Shown here: piece after piece, positions 43,794-51,186 of the stretch
Layout: each line of letters starts with the position of its first letter
Position numbering within the stretch: the stretch's first letter is position 1
NCBI RefSeq assembly: GCF_004005855.1
Contig: NZ_SACL01000001.1
Coordinates: 558,001-622,000 of the forward strand
Direction: 5' to 3'
Length of the DNA: 64,000 bases
DNA from: Rhodovarius crocodyli
GTDB taxonomy: Bacteria > Pseudomonadota > Alphaproteobacteria > Acetobacterales > Acetobacteraceae
The notes under the pieces: generated by a model
The model's input: only the letters and a program-made list of their open reading frames with translations
Told to the model about the DNA's origin: nothing
The model's database searches: none
Translations under genes and position numbers: made by a program

Positions 43794-44918
43794 ATGGCCT
43801 ATGACGTGATCGTGGTGGGGGTGGGCGGCATGGGCAGCGCCACCCTGTGGCAGCTGGCGCGCCGTGGCCTCAAGGTGCTGGGGCTCGAACGCTTCGACAT
43901 CCCGCACGGCATGGGTTCATCCCACGGCGTCACGCGCATCATCCGCCTGCCCTATTACGAAAGCCCGGCCTATGTGCCGCTGCTCAGGCGCGCCTACGCG
44001 CTGTGGCGGGAGCTGGAGGCCGCGACGGGCGCGCGGGTGCTGCACACGCACGGCTCTCTCGACGCCGGCCCCGAAGGCAGCCGCGTGTTCCACGGCGCGC
44101 TGGACGCCGCGCGCCAGCACGACCTGCCGCATGAGGTGCTGACCGGGGCGGAGATCAACGCCCGCTTCCCCGGCTACCGGCTGCCCAAGGATCACCTGGG
44201 GCTGCTGCAGCCCGAGGGTGGCTATGTCATGAGCGAAAAGGCCATCATCGCCCATGTCGCCGCCGCCCATGCCGCGGGGGCCGAAATCCATGCGAGGGAG
44301 CGCGTGCTGCGCTGGGAAGCCTCCGGCACCGGAGAGGGCGTGACGGTCACCACCGATAAGGGCCGCTACCAGGCCGGGCGGCTGGTTCTGACGGCGGGGG
44401 CCTGGATGGCCGATCTCGCCCCGCTGCTGGCGGACAAGGCGGTGCCGGAACGCCAGGTGCTGGCCTGGCTGCAGCCGAGCGAACCCGCGCTGTTCCGCCC
44501 CGAGGTCTTCCCGGTCTTCAACCTGGAGGTCGAGGAAGGCCGCTACTACGGCTTCCCCGAGGTCGAGGTGCCCGGCTTCAAGTTCGGCCGCTATCACCAT
44601 TTGAACGAGACCATGCCCGCCGAGGCGATGCGCCGCGACGTGGATGCGGCGGATGAGGCGCTGTTGCGCGCGTTTTCAGCGCGCTACTTCCCGGCGGGCA
44701 ACGGCCCGACCATGGCGTTGCGCAGCTGTATCTTCACGAACACACCCGATGAAGATTTCATCCTGGACCATCACCCCGCCCACCCGCAGGTGGTGCTGGC
44801 CTCCCCATGCTCAGGGCACGGATACAAGTTCTGCTCAGTCATAGGTGAAATATTGGCCGACCTCAGCACTGATGATGGCAAGACGGCACACAACATCGAC
44901 TTCCTGAGATTAAGGTAA
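43794..44918 (+). CDS. solA: Monomeric sarcosine oxidase/N-methyl-tryptophan oxidase family protein
   Basis: A 374-residue FAD enzyme. The FAD motif is IVVGVGGMGSATLWQLARRG. The cysteine that covalently binds FAD in monomeric sarcosine oxidase lies in RSCIFTNTPDEDFILDHHP, and the C-terminal CSGHGYKF motif is conserved. It would oxidise sarcosine to glycine, formaldehyde and peroxide. It starts 10 bp after the amidase gene, giving the last two steps of creatinine degradation. Confidence 0.87.
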   Translation: MAYDVIVVGVGGMGSATLWQLARRGLKVLGLERFDIPHGMGSSHGVTRIIRLPYYESPAYVPLLRRAYALWRELEAATGARVLHTHGSLDAGPEGSRVFHGALDAARQHDLPHEVLTGAEINARFPGYRLPKDHLGLLQPEGGYVMSEKAIIAHVAAAHAAGAEIHARERVLRWEASGTGEGVTVTTDKGRYQAGRLVLTAGAWMADLAPLLADKAVPERQVLAWLQPSEPALFRPEVFPVFNLEVEEGRYYGFPEVEVPGFKFGRYHHLNETMPAEAMRRDVDAADEALLRAFSARYFPAGNGPTMALRSCIFTNTPDEDFILDHHPAHPQVVLASPCSGHGYKFCSVIGEILADLSTDDGKTAHNIDFLRLR

Positions 44919-44968
44919 AGACCTGCGCTTGCGCATACCCGCCCACGCACCTAGGTTGCGCGCCAGTC

Positions 44969-45042
44969 CGGGGTGTGGCGCAGCCTGGTAGCGCGCCTGT
45001 TTTGGGTACAGGAGGTCGTGGGTTCGAATCCCGCCGCCCCGA
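44969..45042 (+). tRNA. tRNA-Pro (anticodon TGG); prophage attachment site
   Basis: The acceptor stem CGGGGTG/CGCCCCG closes a 74-nt tRNA with discriminator A. The anticodon arm CCTGT-TTTGGGT-ACAGG gives anticodon TGG. No CCA is encoded: TAC follows directly, unlike the tRNA-Leu gene in this window. A tyrosine integrase starts 153 bp downstream, so the 3' half of this tRNA is the likely left attachment core. Confidence 0.95.
45001..45042 (+). other. Probable attL core in the tRNA-Pro 3' half
   Basis: The phage integrates beside this tRNA, so the 3' half (anticodon loop to discriminator base) should be repeated at the other prophage end beyond the window. Exact core limits cannot be set without attR. 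Confidence 0.55.
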
Positions 45043-45056
45043 TACCCGTTTGGTAG

Positions 45057-45171
45057 TTTTCCGCGGGTTTCCGCGTTTTCGCCCGTTTTCCCTCCGTTGC
45101 CCCAAATGGCTTGCGTTCTCCCTCTGTTTCGGGTCAACCGATAGCCAGTCGGTAGCCAGATTTCCTCTGGC
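45057..45171. other. Phased T-tracts and short repeats between attL and the integrase gene
   Basis: Four T-tracts starting near 45057, 45067, 45076 and 45086 (TTTTCCGCG, GTTTCCGCG, TTTTCGCCCG, TTTTCCCTCCG) recur about every 10 bp. Next come direct repeats TAGCCAG at 45142 and 45153 and an inverted pair GCCAGA/TCTGGC (45155-45160, 45166-45171). These may be integrase arm sites or bent DNA in the integrase promoter. Confidence 0.4.
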
Positions 45172-45194
45172 CTCCTGTCTGGCAACGGAATCGG

Positions 45195-46571
45195 ATGCGT
45201 ATCAGCAAGCGGGCTCTCGAAGATTTGGACAGGCTGCCCAAGCCTGAGAAGCGAGAGATTTACTGGGACGATAAAGTCCCAGGATTCGGCGTGCGCCGCT
45301 CAATTGGCGGCCGCATCACCTATGTGGTCAAGCTCAACATCCGGGGCGGCCAGCAAAACAAGTGGGTGACCCTGGGCGACTGGCCCTCTCTTGTTCCTGA
45401 TGTCGCGCGTGACCTGGCGATGGAGCATCGCGCCGCCGGCCGCCAGGGGCGGGACTTCGAGGCGGAGAATGAAGCCCGCGCGGCGAAAGCCAGGCAGGAA
45501 GCCGCGGGCGGCATGCCGCTGGTTGATCTGCTGGACAGCTGGCGGACCCGGACAGAGGCGGAGATGCAGGCCCGCGTCACCCAGGGCCAGGCCGGCGCCC
45601 ATGAGCGCGAACTGCTGCGGCTGGAACGGAAGGTGCTGCGGCCAGACATGCAGGGCAAGTCGGTCCAGAGCTATGACGGCGCGCGTTTCCAGGCCCTCAT
45701 CAACCAGCAGGCGTCCCCCAACCTGGCGCGGAACCTGCGTACCCTGTTCGTGCGCTTCATCGAATTCGCGCAGACAGAGCTGGTCCTGAAGGGCATCCGC
45801 GTGGACTGGCCGGCAAAGCTCACTGTGCGGGGCGCCCCCAAGAGCCGGAGCTACTATCACTCCCTGGAACAGACGGCCGCAGCATGGATCGCGGCAGGCC
45901 ATCTCGGCCGCCGTGGCGCGCTCCTGCGGTTCATCATCCTGACGCTGGCTCGGCGCGGGGAGGCCGCCGCCCTGCGTGATCAGGATCTGCTGCTGGACGC
46001 CGCGCAGCTCGGCCCGCATTGGCGCCAGGTCACCATCACCAACAAATCGCGTCGTGAGCACCTGGTGCCGCTGTCGGGCCCTGCCCTGGCTCTGCTGCGC
46101 TGGCTGCCGCGCCGCTCGACCCGCACCACCCCGGAGACCGACTACATCTTCAGCGGCCGCGCCGGCCGCAAGGTCAGCGGCTGGACGGACCTGATTTCGT
46201 CCATGCGAGAGCTGGCGGGCCTACCAGAGGGTGGGCTGCATGATTTCCGCCGCACGGGTGTTTCCGTGCTGGCCGACCATGGCGTGGATGCTGTGGTGGT
46301 GGACAAGCTGCTGAACCACAAGGCAAGCGCCACACTGCCTGGCGTGATGGCCGTCTATCAGCGAAGTGAAATGTGGGTGCAGCGGCGCGCGGCCCTGGAC
46401 CTATGGGCTGACCTGCTGTTCGCGGAGATCGAGAAGCAGCTGGGCAAGCCCGTGAGCCGGGAAAACTGGGGCTTTGACGAGCCCTTCGCCGAGGTTCGGA
46501 TCGTGCGAAAGGCGGGTCAGTCTAAGGGCTCGCCGCGGCGCCGGCGCCTGCGAGGCCTGGAGCCTTCCTGA
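45195..46571 (+). CDS. Prophage tyrosine integrase
   Basis: A 458-residue site-specific recombinase. An N-terminal DUF4102-like arm-binding domain (YWDDKVPGFGVRRSIGGRIT, WVTLGDWPSL) is followed by a SAM-like core-binding domain. The catalytic domain has the first arginine in LARRGEAAALR, a lysine in TNKSRREHLVPL, HDFRRTG, and the final His/Tyr in LNHKASATLPGVMAVYQ. It integrates the phage at tRNA-Pro. Its 3' end overlaps the convergent excisionase-like gene by 55 bp. Confidence 0.93.
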   Translation: MRISKRALEDLDRLPKPEKREIYWDDKVPGFGVRRSIGGRITYVVKLNIRGGQQNKWVTLGDWPSLVPDVARDLAMEHRAAGRQGRDFEAENEARAAKARQEAAGGMPLVDLLDSWRTRTEAEMQARVTQGQAGAHERELLRLERKVLRPDMQGKSVQSYDGARFQALINQQASPNLARNLRTLFVRFIEFAQTELVLKGIRVDWPAKLTVRGAPKSRSYYHSLEQTAAAWIAAGHLGRRGALLRFIILTLARRGEAAALRDQDLLLDAAQLGPHWRQVTITNKSRREHLVPLSGPALALLRWLPRRSTRTTPETDYIFSGRAGRKVSGWTDLISSMRELAGLPEGGLHDFRRTGVSVLADHGVDAVVVDKLLNHKASATLPGVMAVYQRSEMWVQRRAALDLWADLLFAEIEKQLGKPVSRENWGFDEPFAEVRIVRKAGQSKGSPRRRRLRGLEPS

Positions 46572-46774
46572 ATCAGCTTGGTCAGCCACTCACGAAGGCC
46601 AGTCACCGGGTAGTACACGAAGCGGCCAATCTGCATCCGGGGCGGGCCATCGCCCCTATGGGCCGCCTTCTCCAGCGTTGACACACTGAAATGCGTGAAG
46701 CCCTGGGCGTGCAGCCATTCCACGGCCGCCTCGCGTGAGAGGTTGGGTGGGACGGTGCTGCCATCAGGCATCAC
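46517..46774 (-). CDS. Excisionase-like helix-turn-helix protein
   Basis: An 85-residue protein with a MerR/AlpA-type winged-helix pattern. LSREAAVEWLHAQGF and STLEKAAHRGDGPP lead to MQIGRFVYYPVTGLREWL, where the conserved R-x-x-Y-P-x-x-L-x-x-W ending of such DNA-binding domains is seen. The tail is highly basic (RPRRRRRRG). It is the last gene of the leftward operon and faces the integrase, as recombination directionality factors often do. Confidence 0.7.
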   Translation of the reverse strand: MMPDGSTVPPNLSREAAVEWLHAQGFTHFSVSTLEKAAHRGDGPPRMQIGRFVYYPVTGLREWLTKLIQEGSRPRRRRRRGEPLD

Positions 46775-47111
46775 TCACCTCCAAATCCAATTCTGCCAAA
46801 GCCAGCGCAGCGCGGGCTCGCTGCTGAATGCCGGCGCGGCGCATGGGGGCGTCATAAATGTTGTGGCAGCGCTGGCACATGGCGCGCAGGTTGCTTTCGT
46901 CACAATGTTCCGGCGTGTGGTCCAGGTGGGCCACGGTCAGTACCACCTTGCTGCCGGTGATAGGGTGAGGCTGGCCATGAACGGCGAAGCAGCGCTCGCC
47001 GTGCTGGTCGGTATGTTCGCAGCGCCAGGCCGCGCGATCGCGCCGGATGCGCAGGCTGATGGCCGGCCATTCGGCCGGATAACGCTTCCGGTTCTCGGCG
47101 CGAATCGGCAT
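46764..47111 (-). CDS. Prophage HNH-type zinc-binding protein
   Basis: A 115-residue protein with an HNH/zinc pattern: WRCEHTDQHGERC, then VAHLDHTPEHCDESNLRAMC and QRCHNIYDAP. It resembles small phage proteins of leftward operons that bind zinc through CxxC pairs and may be nucleases. The start ATG at 47111 lies five bases after the DUF2303 gene stop; its own stop overlaps the excisionase-like start by 11 bp. Confidence 0.75.
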   Translation of the reverse strand: MPIRAENRKRYPAEWPAISLRIRRDRAAWRCEHTDQHGERCFAVHGQPHPITGSKVVLTVAHLDHTPEHCDESNLRAMCQRCHNIYDAPMRRAGIQQRARAALALAELDLEVSDA

Positions 47112-47116
47112 GGCGA

Positions 47117-48076
47117 TCAGCGCTCCGCCGAGCCCATGAACAGCGGCAGCTCGGTCTCCTTCTTCACCCTCTCCGCCGCCTGGTCGAAGGCGTGGAAGAA
47201 GATGAGGTCCGGCCGGTAACGCGCCATGGTCCAGGTGATGCGGCCGTGGCTGGTGCGGTAGCGGATGCGGACTGGCATCTTGTAGGCCGCGCCGCCCTCG
47301 AAGACGGGCGCCTGCACAATGAACATGCTGGGCACCTTCAGCGGCTGCCCCAGCGCGTCGGTGTGCTGCGTCTTGAACACGAGCTGCACTTCGCCGCTCT
47401 GCAGGTTCTGGGCGTTCTGCACCTCCGAATTCTCGTTGAGCTTCAGGCCACGGCTGATCTCCAGCATCTTCTGCGGCCCGGCGAACTCGCCGCCCACGGT
47501 GCCCAGCAGATCCAGCGCAAGCGCGCCTGCGTCGTTGCGGCCATCGGTCGGCGGGATCACGATGTCCATGACCCGCTCCTCGATGAACGCAGCGAATTCG
47601 GGCTGGCCCATGGGCTCGCCGTCCACCTTGGCCCAGGCCTGCCAAGCCTCGGAGAGCGGGAAGGCATAGGTGCCGCGATGCTCGCCGAAGCGCGGGGCGC
47701 CCTCGGCCTTCTGGCGGTGATAGTCCAGCACGCTGGTCATGCTGGGCTTGTCCTCGTCCCGATGCGCGAACACCACGCTGTCGCCATCGCGGAAGCGGTT
47801 GGCGTGCTGGATGAAGCTGTCGAGGTCGGTCAGCACAGCCGTGCCCTTCCGGCGCTCGGGGGCCGTGCGGTACTCGTCGAGGTAGCGCTTCGGGCTCTCC
47901 AGCCTGAATCCGTTTGGCACCAGCAGGACCTGGCGGGCAGCCTCGCCGTCGTGCCCGCCGGGCACGTCCAGCAGCTTGGCGCCGTGCAGTTCCTTCATGG
48001 TCTCGATGATCGCGCTGGCGTCGCCTGCGCTGGCAGCCCGCAGCACAGCGCTGCCGGTGTTCGGAGGATTGGCCAT
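47117..48076 (-). CDS. DUF2303 (YfdQ-like) prophage protein
   Basis: A 319-residue protein matching the DUF2303 family of phages and prophages. Family-like segments include LTDLDSFIQHANRFRDGDSV, FAHRDEDKPSMTSVLDYHR and FAAFIEERVMDIV, with a beta-rich C-terminal half ending in RYRTSHGRITWTMARYRPD. The function is unknown; the family is usually in early operons next to recombination or exonuclease genes, as here. Confidence 0.85.
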   Translation of the reverse strand: MANPPNTGSAVLRAASAGDASAIIETMKELHGAKLLDVPGGHDGEAARQVLLVPNGFRLESPKRYLDEYRTAPERRKGTAVLTDLDSFIQHANRFRDGDSVVFAHRDEDKPSMTSVLDYHRQKAEGAPRFGEHRGTYAFPLSEAWQAWAKVDGEPMGQPEFAAFIEERVMDIVIPPTDGRNDAGALALDLLGTVGGEFAGPQKMLEISRGLKLNENSEVQNAQNLQSGEVQLVFKTQHTDALGQPLKVPSMFIVQAPVFEGGAAYKMPVRIRYRTSHGRITWTMARYRPDLIFFHAFDQAAERVKKETELPLFMGSAER

Positions 48077-48103
48077 GGTTGGCTCCTGTGGTGGTGGGAA
48101 AGG

Positions 48104-48469
48104 TCAGGCGAGGCCGTGCGCGCGTGGCACGGTCACATCGCTGAAGGGGAGGTCCGCCTGGCGCGGGTTCCGAGTGGACAGCTTGTTCTCAGGGGTCAGC
48201 CAGAACACGCTGTGGCCGCGGGCCAGCTTCGGCGTCTTGGTCTTGATGTCGCCCGTGATCTGCATCACGCCGCCTTCGGCCTTGTAGGTCAGGGCGATGG
48301 TGATCTCCCCCTTGGCCTTGCCGCCGTTGAGGCCTGCGGCCTCCACGATCGCCTCCAGCACCTCCTCCTGGATCTTGGTGAGGTCGCGGTTCAAGCGGCC
48401 GTCCTCGAAAGTGGCGAGGGCGATGGCGAAGGAATTCAGGGTGTTCGGGTCGCTTTGGGATGCGCTCAC
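48104..48469 (-). CDS. Prophage hypothetical protein
   Basis: A 121-residue protein with GTG start at 48469, chosen because it gives a four-base overlap with the upstream gene and a plausible N terminus (SASQSDPNTLNSFAIALATF). It is predicted as helix followed by a beta sheet (KGEITIALTYKAEGGVMQI, KTKTPKLARGHSVFWLTPE). Proteins of this shape often lie beside DUF2303 genes in phages. Function unknown. Confidence 0.7.
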   Translation of the reverse strand: MSASQSDPNTLNSFAIALATFEDGRLNRDLTKIQEEVLEAIVEAAGLNGGKAKGEITIALTYKAEGGVMQITGDIKTKTPKLARGHSVFWLTPENKLSTRNPRQADLPFSDVTVPRAHGLA

Positions 48470-48867
48470 GGCGCGGCCTCCGGGGTTGGGGTGGTGGGAT
48501 TGGCCAGCTCCAGCAGCACATCGGCGTGGCAGGGCTGATCGAGGGGGCACCAGCAGGCGAGGTTGCGGCCGCGCAGCTGGTGCAGGTCGCCCGGGCAGCA
48601 GCGTGTGATGAGTCCGGCCGCGAACTTCTCGCGGAAGCACGACACCGCCCGCTCGGCGGCTTCGCGCCGGGTGGCATGGCTCGGGTAATTCACTTCCCAG
48701 TCGTGCCGTCCAGCGAAGCGAGGCGAGCCGTCATCCGCAGAATGGCCGCAGACCACCACCCGGTACGGGTTGCCCCATCGTGTCGGCCGGGCAACGACAG
48801 TGGTGTTCGGCGGCTTCCGCCAACCATGGGCCCGGCTGAGCTGGACGCGGCTGGGGGCGTCGGTCAT
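48466..48867 (-). CDS. DUF4326 protein
   Basis: A 133-residue protein. The N-terminal RVQLSRAHGWRKPPNTTVVA, RPTRWGNPYRV and the cysteine-bearing LRGRNLACWCPLDQPCHADV with HADVLLELAN are the DUF4326 signature. The family is common in phages and has no proven role. It overlaps both neighbours by four bases. Confidence 0.82.
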   Translation of the reverse strand: MTDAPSRVQLSRAHGWRKPPNTTVVARPTRWGNPYRVVVCGHSADDGSPRFAGRHDWEVNYPSHATRREAAERAVSCFREKFAAGLITRCCPGDLHQLRGRNLACWCPLDQPCHADVLLELANPTTPTPEAAP

Positions 48868-49367
48868 GCCCCGCACCCCACGCTGCGCCCATCCTCGCCG
48901 GGCTGGGTAAACTCCTGCCAGGGCACCCACCCCTGCGGGCAGTGGAAGCCCCAGGGCCGCACCCGCGGGCCGACCATGAACAGCGTCCACACCTCCAGCT
49001 CCTGGCCGGTCAGGGTGTCCCGCTCCAGCTCCACGCGGTGGGTGTGTTCCGGCGCGCGGAAGATCACGTCGCCGGTCGCGCGAAAGACCGGTTCGTGGTC
49101 CAGCGGGGTGTGCTCGTAGTAGTTGCCGAGCAGCAGCATCCCCAGGCTGGGCCACGGGTGGTCGTGCTGGGCGCGGTCATCATCGCTGGCCAGGAAGTGG
49201 TGCAGATACACCGCAGGCCCCTGGCCGCGCGGCGTGATGTGCCAGCGGCGCAGATAGGGGCGGCCATCCCGGGTCGGGATCACCTCGTCCGGGTCACGCG
49301 CATTGGCGTGGCAGCGCATCAATTCGGCCAGCACCACGGCGCGGAGGAAGGGCGGGAAGATGAACAT
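48864..49367 (-). CDS. Cupin-fold prophage protein
   Basis: A 167-residue protein. DRAQHDHPWPSLGMLLLGNY and APEHTHRVEL supply metal-binding histidines in a double-stranded beta-helix pattern, and RVRPWGFHCPQGWVPWQEF is a typical ending in this phage group. It may be a small-molecule or nucleotide-modifying enzyme; no substrate can be named. Confidence 0.72.
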   Translation of the reverse strand: MFIFPPFLRAVVLAELMRCHANARDPDEVIPTRDGRPYLRRWHITPRGQGPAVYLHHFLASDDDRAQHDHPWPSLGMLLLGNYYEHTPLDHEPVFRATGDVIFRAPEHTHRVELERDTLTGQELEVWTLFMVGPRVRPWGFHCPQGWVPWQEFTQPGEDGRSVGCGA

Positions 49368-49379
49368 GTCCGCCTCCCC

Positions 49380-49667
49380 TCAGGCCGCTGCCGCGGGCGC
49401 GTCGGGGAACTCCTGCGGGCACAGGCTTTCGCCCGGCTGCAGCACGGCCAGGGCGCCGGCCTGGGTCAGGCGGAACACCTCGGCCTGCGCGCCCTCGGCG
49501 TCCGGCAGCTCGGCGGCGCCGCACGCCACCAGGCCGTGCCAGGTGTTGAGCTTGCCCGGCGCGTCGGGGGCCACGGCCATGCGGTTGCGGGTGGTGGTGT
49601 TGCCCGGCGCGGGCAGGCCCAGGGCTGCCCGCGCCTCGGCGCGCTGGTGGTGGGTCAGGTTGAGCAT
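49380..49667 (-). CDS. Prophage hypothetical protein
   Basis: A 95-residue protein starting MLNLTHHQRAEARAALGLP. The middle has TWHGLVACGAAELPDAEG and VFRLTQAGALAVLQ, a short helix-turn-like region, and the end is Pro/Ala-rich. It lies 12 bp upstream of the cupin-like gene in the leftward operon. Not recognised. Confidence 0.6.
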   Translation of the reverse strand: MLNLTHHQRAEARAALGLPAPGNTTTRNRMAVAPDAPGKLNTWHGLVACGAAELPDAEGAQAEVFRLTQAGALAVLQPGESLCPQEFPDAPAAAA

Positions 49668-49698
49668 GGGATGCTCCTGCGGATGGGGTGGTGGGGGG

Positions 49699-49845
49699 TC
49701 AGGCCAGCAGGGCCAGCAGCGCCAGGCAGGCGCCGATGCGGGTCACGCGGCGGATCAGGCGGCGCCGGCGGCGGCGACGCATGGCGCGGGCGTGGTGGCT
49801 GGGGCTCCAGCTGAGGCCGAACAGGTGGGTGCAGCCGCTACGCAT
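49699..49845 (-). CDS. Small prophage membrane protein
   Basis: A 48-residue protein with a basic middle (MRRRRRRRLIRRVTR) followed by one hydrophobic stretch (IGACLALLALLA) at the C terminus. The ATG at 49845 overlaps the exonuclease gene by eight bases. The short length and simple composition make it tentative. Confidence 0.4.
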   Translation of the reverse strand: MRSGCTHLFGLSWSPSHHARAMRRRRRRRLIRRVTRIGACLALLALLA

Positions 49846-50389
49846 TGGGCTGGGCCTCCGTGCGGAGCGCCGCCAGCAGGCGCATGCAGTGCTTGGCCTG
49901 GTGCAGGGCGTCGGCCAGGGCGGTGTGGCGCTCGCCCTCAAAGGGCGGTTCCTCGATGTGCGGAAGCAGCGCGCGCAGGGTGCGGTAACAGCGGTCCTGC
50001 TTGTAGGACCAGGGGCGGATCATGGCCCAGGCACGGAAGGCCTCGGCCAGCACCACATTGTCGAATGCGGCACCGTTGCCCCACAGGGCGCTAAGCGGGC
50101 CGTGCTGATTGCCCCGCAGCCATGTGTGGAGTTGGGATAGGGCGTTCCCGAACTGGGCGCCTTCGTCGTCCCATTGCGCGCGAACCGCATCCGGCTGGCG
50201 CATCCACCAGGACACAGTGTCCATGTCCACATGGCCGCCCAGGCTGTCGGCGCTGTCCGGCCGGATCCGCGCCTCGAAGGTGCTCAGCACCTCCATCCGC
50301 TGCGGGTCGAACGCCACGGCGCCGATGGCGATGATGGCGGCGTTCGGCCGGGTGCTGAGGGTTTCCAGGTCGAGCATGACGTGCATCAC
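49838..50389 (-). CDS. Prophage 3'-5' exonuclease (RNase H-like fold)
   Basis: A 183-residue nuclease. The first acidic motif is in HVMLDLETLSTRPNAAIIAIG, DNVVLAEAF supplies the second, and HTALADALHQAKH the third, as in phage exonuclease VIII/Rv2179c-like DEDD proteins. The W-rich TVSWWMRQPDAVRAQW is typical of the group. It probably trims single strands during phage recombination or replication. Confidence 0.85.
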   Translation of the reverse strand: MMHVMLDLETLSTRPNAAIIAIGAVAFDPQRMEVLSTFEARIRPDSADSLGGHVDMDTVSWWMRQPDAVRAQWDDEGAQFGNALSQLHTWLRGNQHGPLSALWGNGAAFDNVVLAEAFRAWAMIRPWSYKQDRCYRTLRALLPHIEEPPFEGERHTALADALHQAKHCMRLLAALRTEAQPNA

Positions 50390-50652
50390 GCAGCCCTCCG
50401 CCCCAGCGGGTGGCGCCGGCGGAAGGCCTGAACCTCCGCGGTGGCCGCCAGCAGGATGGCGCTCTCGGCCTGCAGCAGCTCCGGCGTGCAGTGAGACAGC
50501 GGCAGGGCATCGCAGATGTGGCTGGCGGCGGCGCGCAGCGCGTGCAGGCTGGACCGCAGCCGGGACAGCTCCACGGCGCTGGGCTGGTGGCCTGCGTAAT
50601 CCGTGGTCACCTCGCTGCGGATCTTGTCGATCGCCTCATACGCGCGGGTCAT
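50386..50652 (-). CDS. Prophage hypothetical protein
   Basis: An 88-residue, mostly helical protein (MTRAYEAIDKIRSEVTTDYA, ELSRLRSSLHALRAAASHIC). It overlaps each neighbour by four bases in the leftward operon. Not recognised. Confidence 0.6.
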   Translation of the reverse strand: MTRAYEAIDKIRSEVTTDYAGHQPSAVELSRLRSSLHALRAAASHICDALPLSHCTPELLQAESAILLAATAEVQAFRRRHPLGRRAA

Positions 50653-51092
50653 GCGGCGGCGTCCGGCAGTCGCAGGGCATCCGCGGCGATGCCGGCGGCA
50701 TCGGCCAGGGCGGCGCGCATGCTGGGCGTGCGCTGGTCCTCGGGGATGGTGCGCGTCACCTCCAGCACCAACAGGGCCAGCTGGCGGGTGGTGATGCGGG
50801 CGTCCAGGGCCAGCAGGCCCGGATAGGCGTTCTGCTGCGGCTCCCCGCGGTCCAGCTCTGCCAGCGCGCCATCCACGGCCGAGAGCAGGTTCGCTTCAGG
50901 CCGGTGGCAAAGGGCCTTCCGCGCCTCCATCGCCATGCGCAGCAGCGCGTAGCGCCCGGCGGTGATGGTGGCGTGCAGGGCGGCGGGATCGCGGCGGCGC
51001 GCCGGGGGCGCGTCGGCGGCGACGTGGCCGGTATGGGCCTGGGGCCGGGTGAGCTCAGGCGAATGCGCGATGGGCGCGGGGGTGTCGAGCAT
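50649..51092 (-). CDS. First gene of the leftward operon, hypothetical
   Basis: A 147-residue helical protein of unknown function (TITAGRYALLRMAMEARKAL, LLALDARITTRQLALLVLEV). The ATG at 51092 is preceded by GGAGG five bases upstream, so this start is preferred over a TTG at 51104. It lies directly behind the leftward promoter and operators. Confidence 0.62.
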   Translation of the reverse strand: MLDTPAPIAHSPELTRPQAHTGHVAADAPPARRRDPAALHATITAGRYALLRMAMEARKALCHRPEANLLSAVDGALAELDRGEPQQNAYPGLLALDARITTRQLALLVLEVTRTIPEDQRTPSMRAALADAAGIAADALRLPDAAA

Positions 51093-51130
51093 GGATGCCT
51101 CCAAGCCACCCGGGTGGGCGGCTGAGGGGC

Positions 51131-51158
51131 ATCATATGCGGGGAAGTTACCGCGTCAA
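51131..51158 (-). promoter_or_regulatory. Leftward early promoter with operator in its spacer
   Basis: On the minus strand TTGACG (51158-51153) and TATGAT (51136-51131) are separated by 16 bp, near the sigma-70 consensus. The operator copy ATGCGGGGAAGTTACCGCGT (51136-51155) fills the spacer, so repressor binding would block polymerase. Transcription would start near 51124 and run to 46517. Confidence 0.75.
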
Positions 51159-51164
51159 GAATTA

Positions 51165-51184
51165 ATGCGGGGAAGTTACCGCAT
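51165..51184. promoter_or_regulatory. Second leftward operator
   Basis: ATGCGGGGAAGTTACCGCAT is the best copy of the operator: 6-bp arms ATGCGG/CCGCAT around an 8-base core. It begins 29 bp from the first copy, just upstream of the -35 box, and ends two bases before the repressor stop codon. Confidence 0.8.
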
Positions 51185-51186
51185 AT

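Noticed and set aside
49294-49524. Arg-rich minus-strand frame overlapping the cupin-like gene and its upstream neighbour
   Set aside because: Low complexity and out of phase with the well-spaced operon genes on the same strand.
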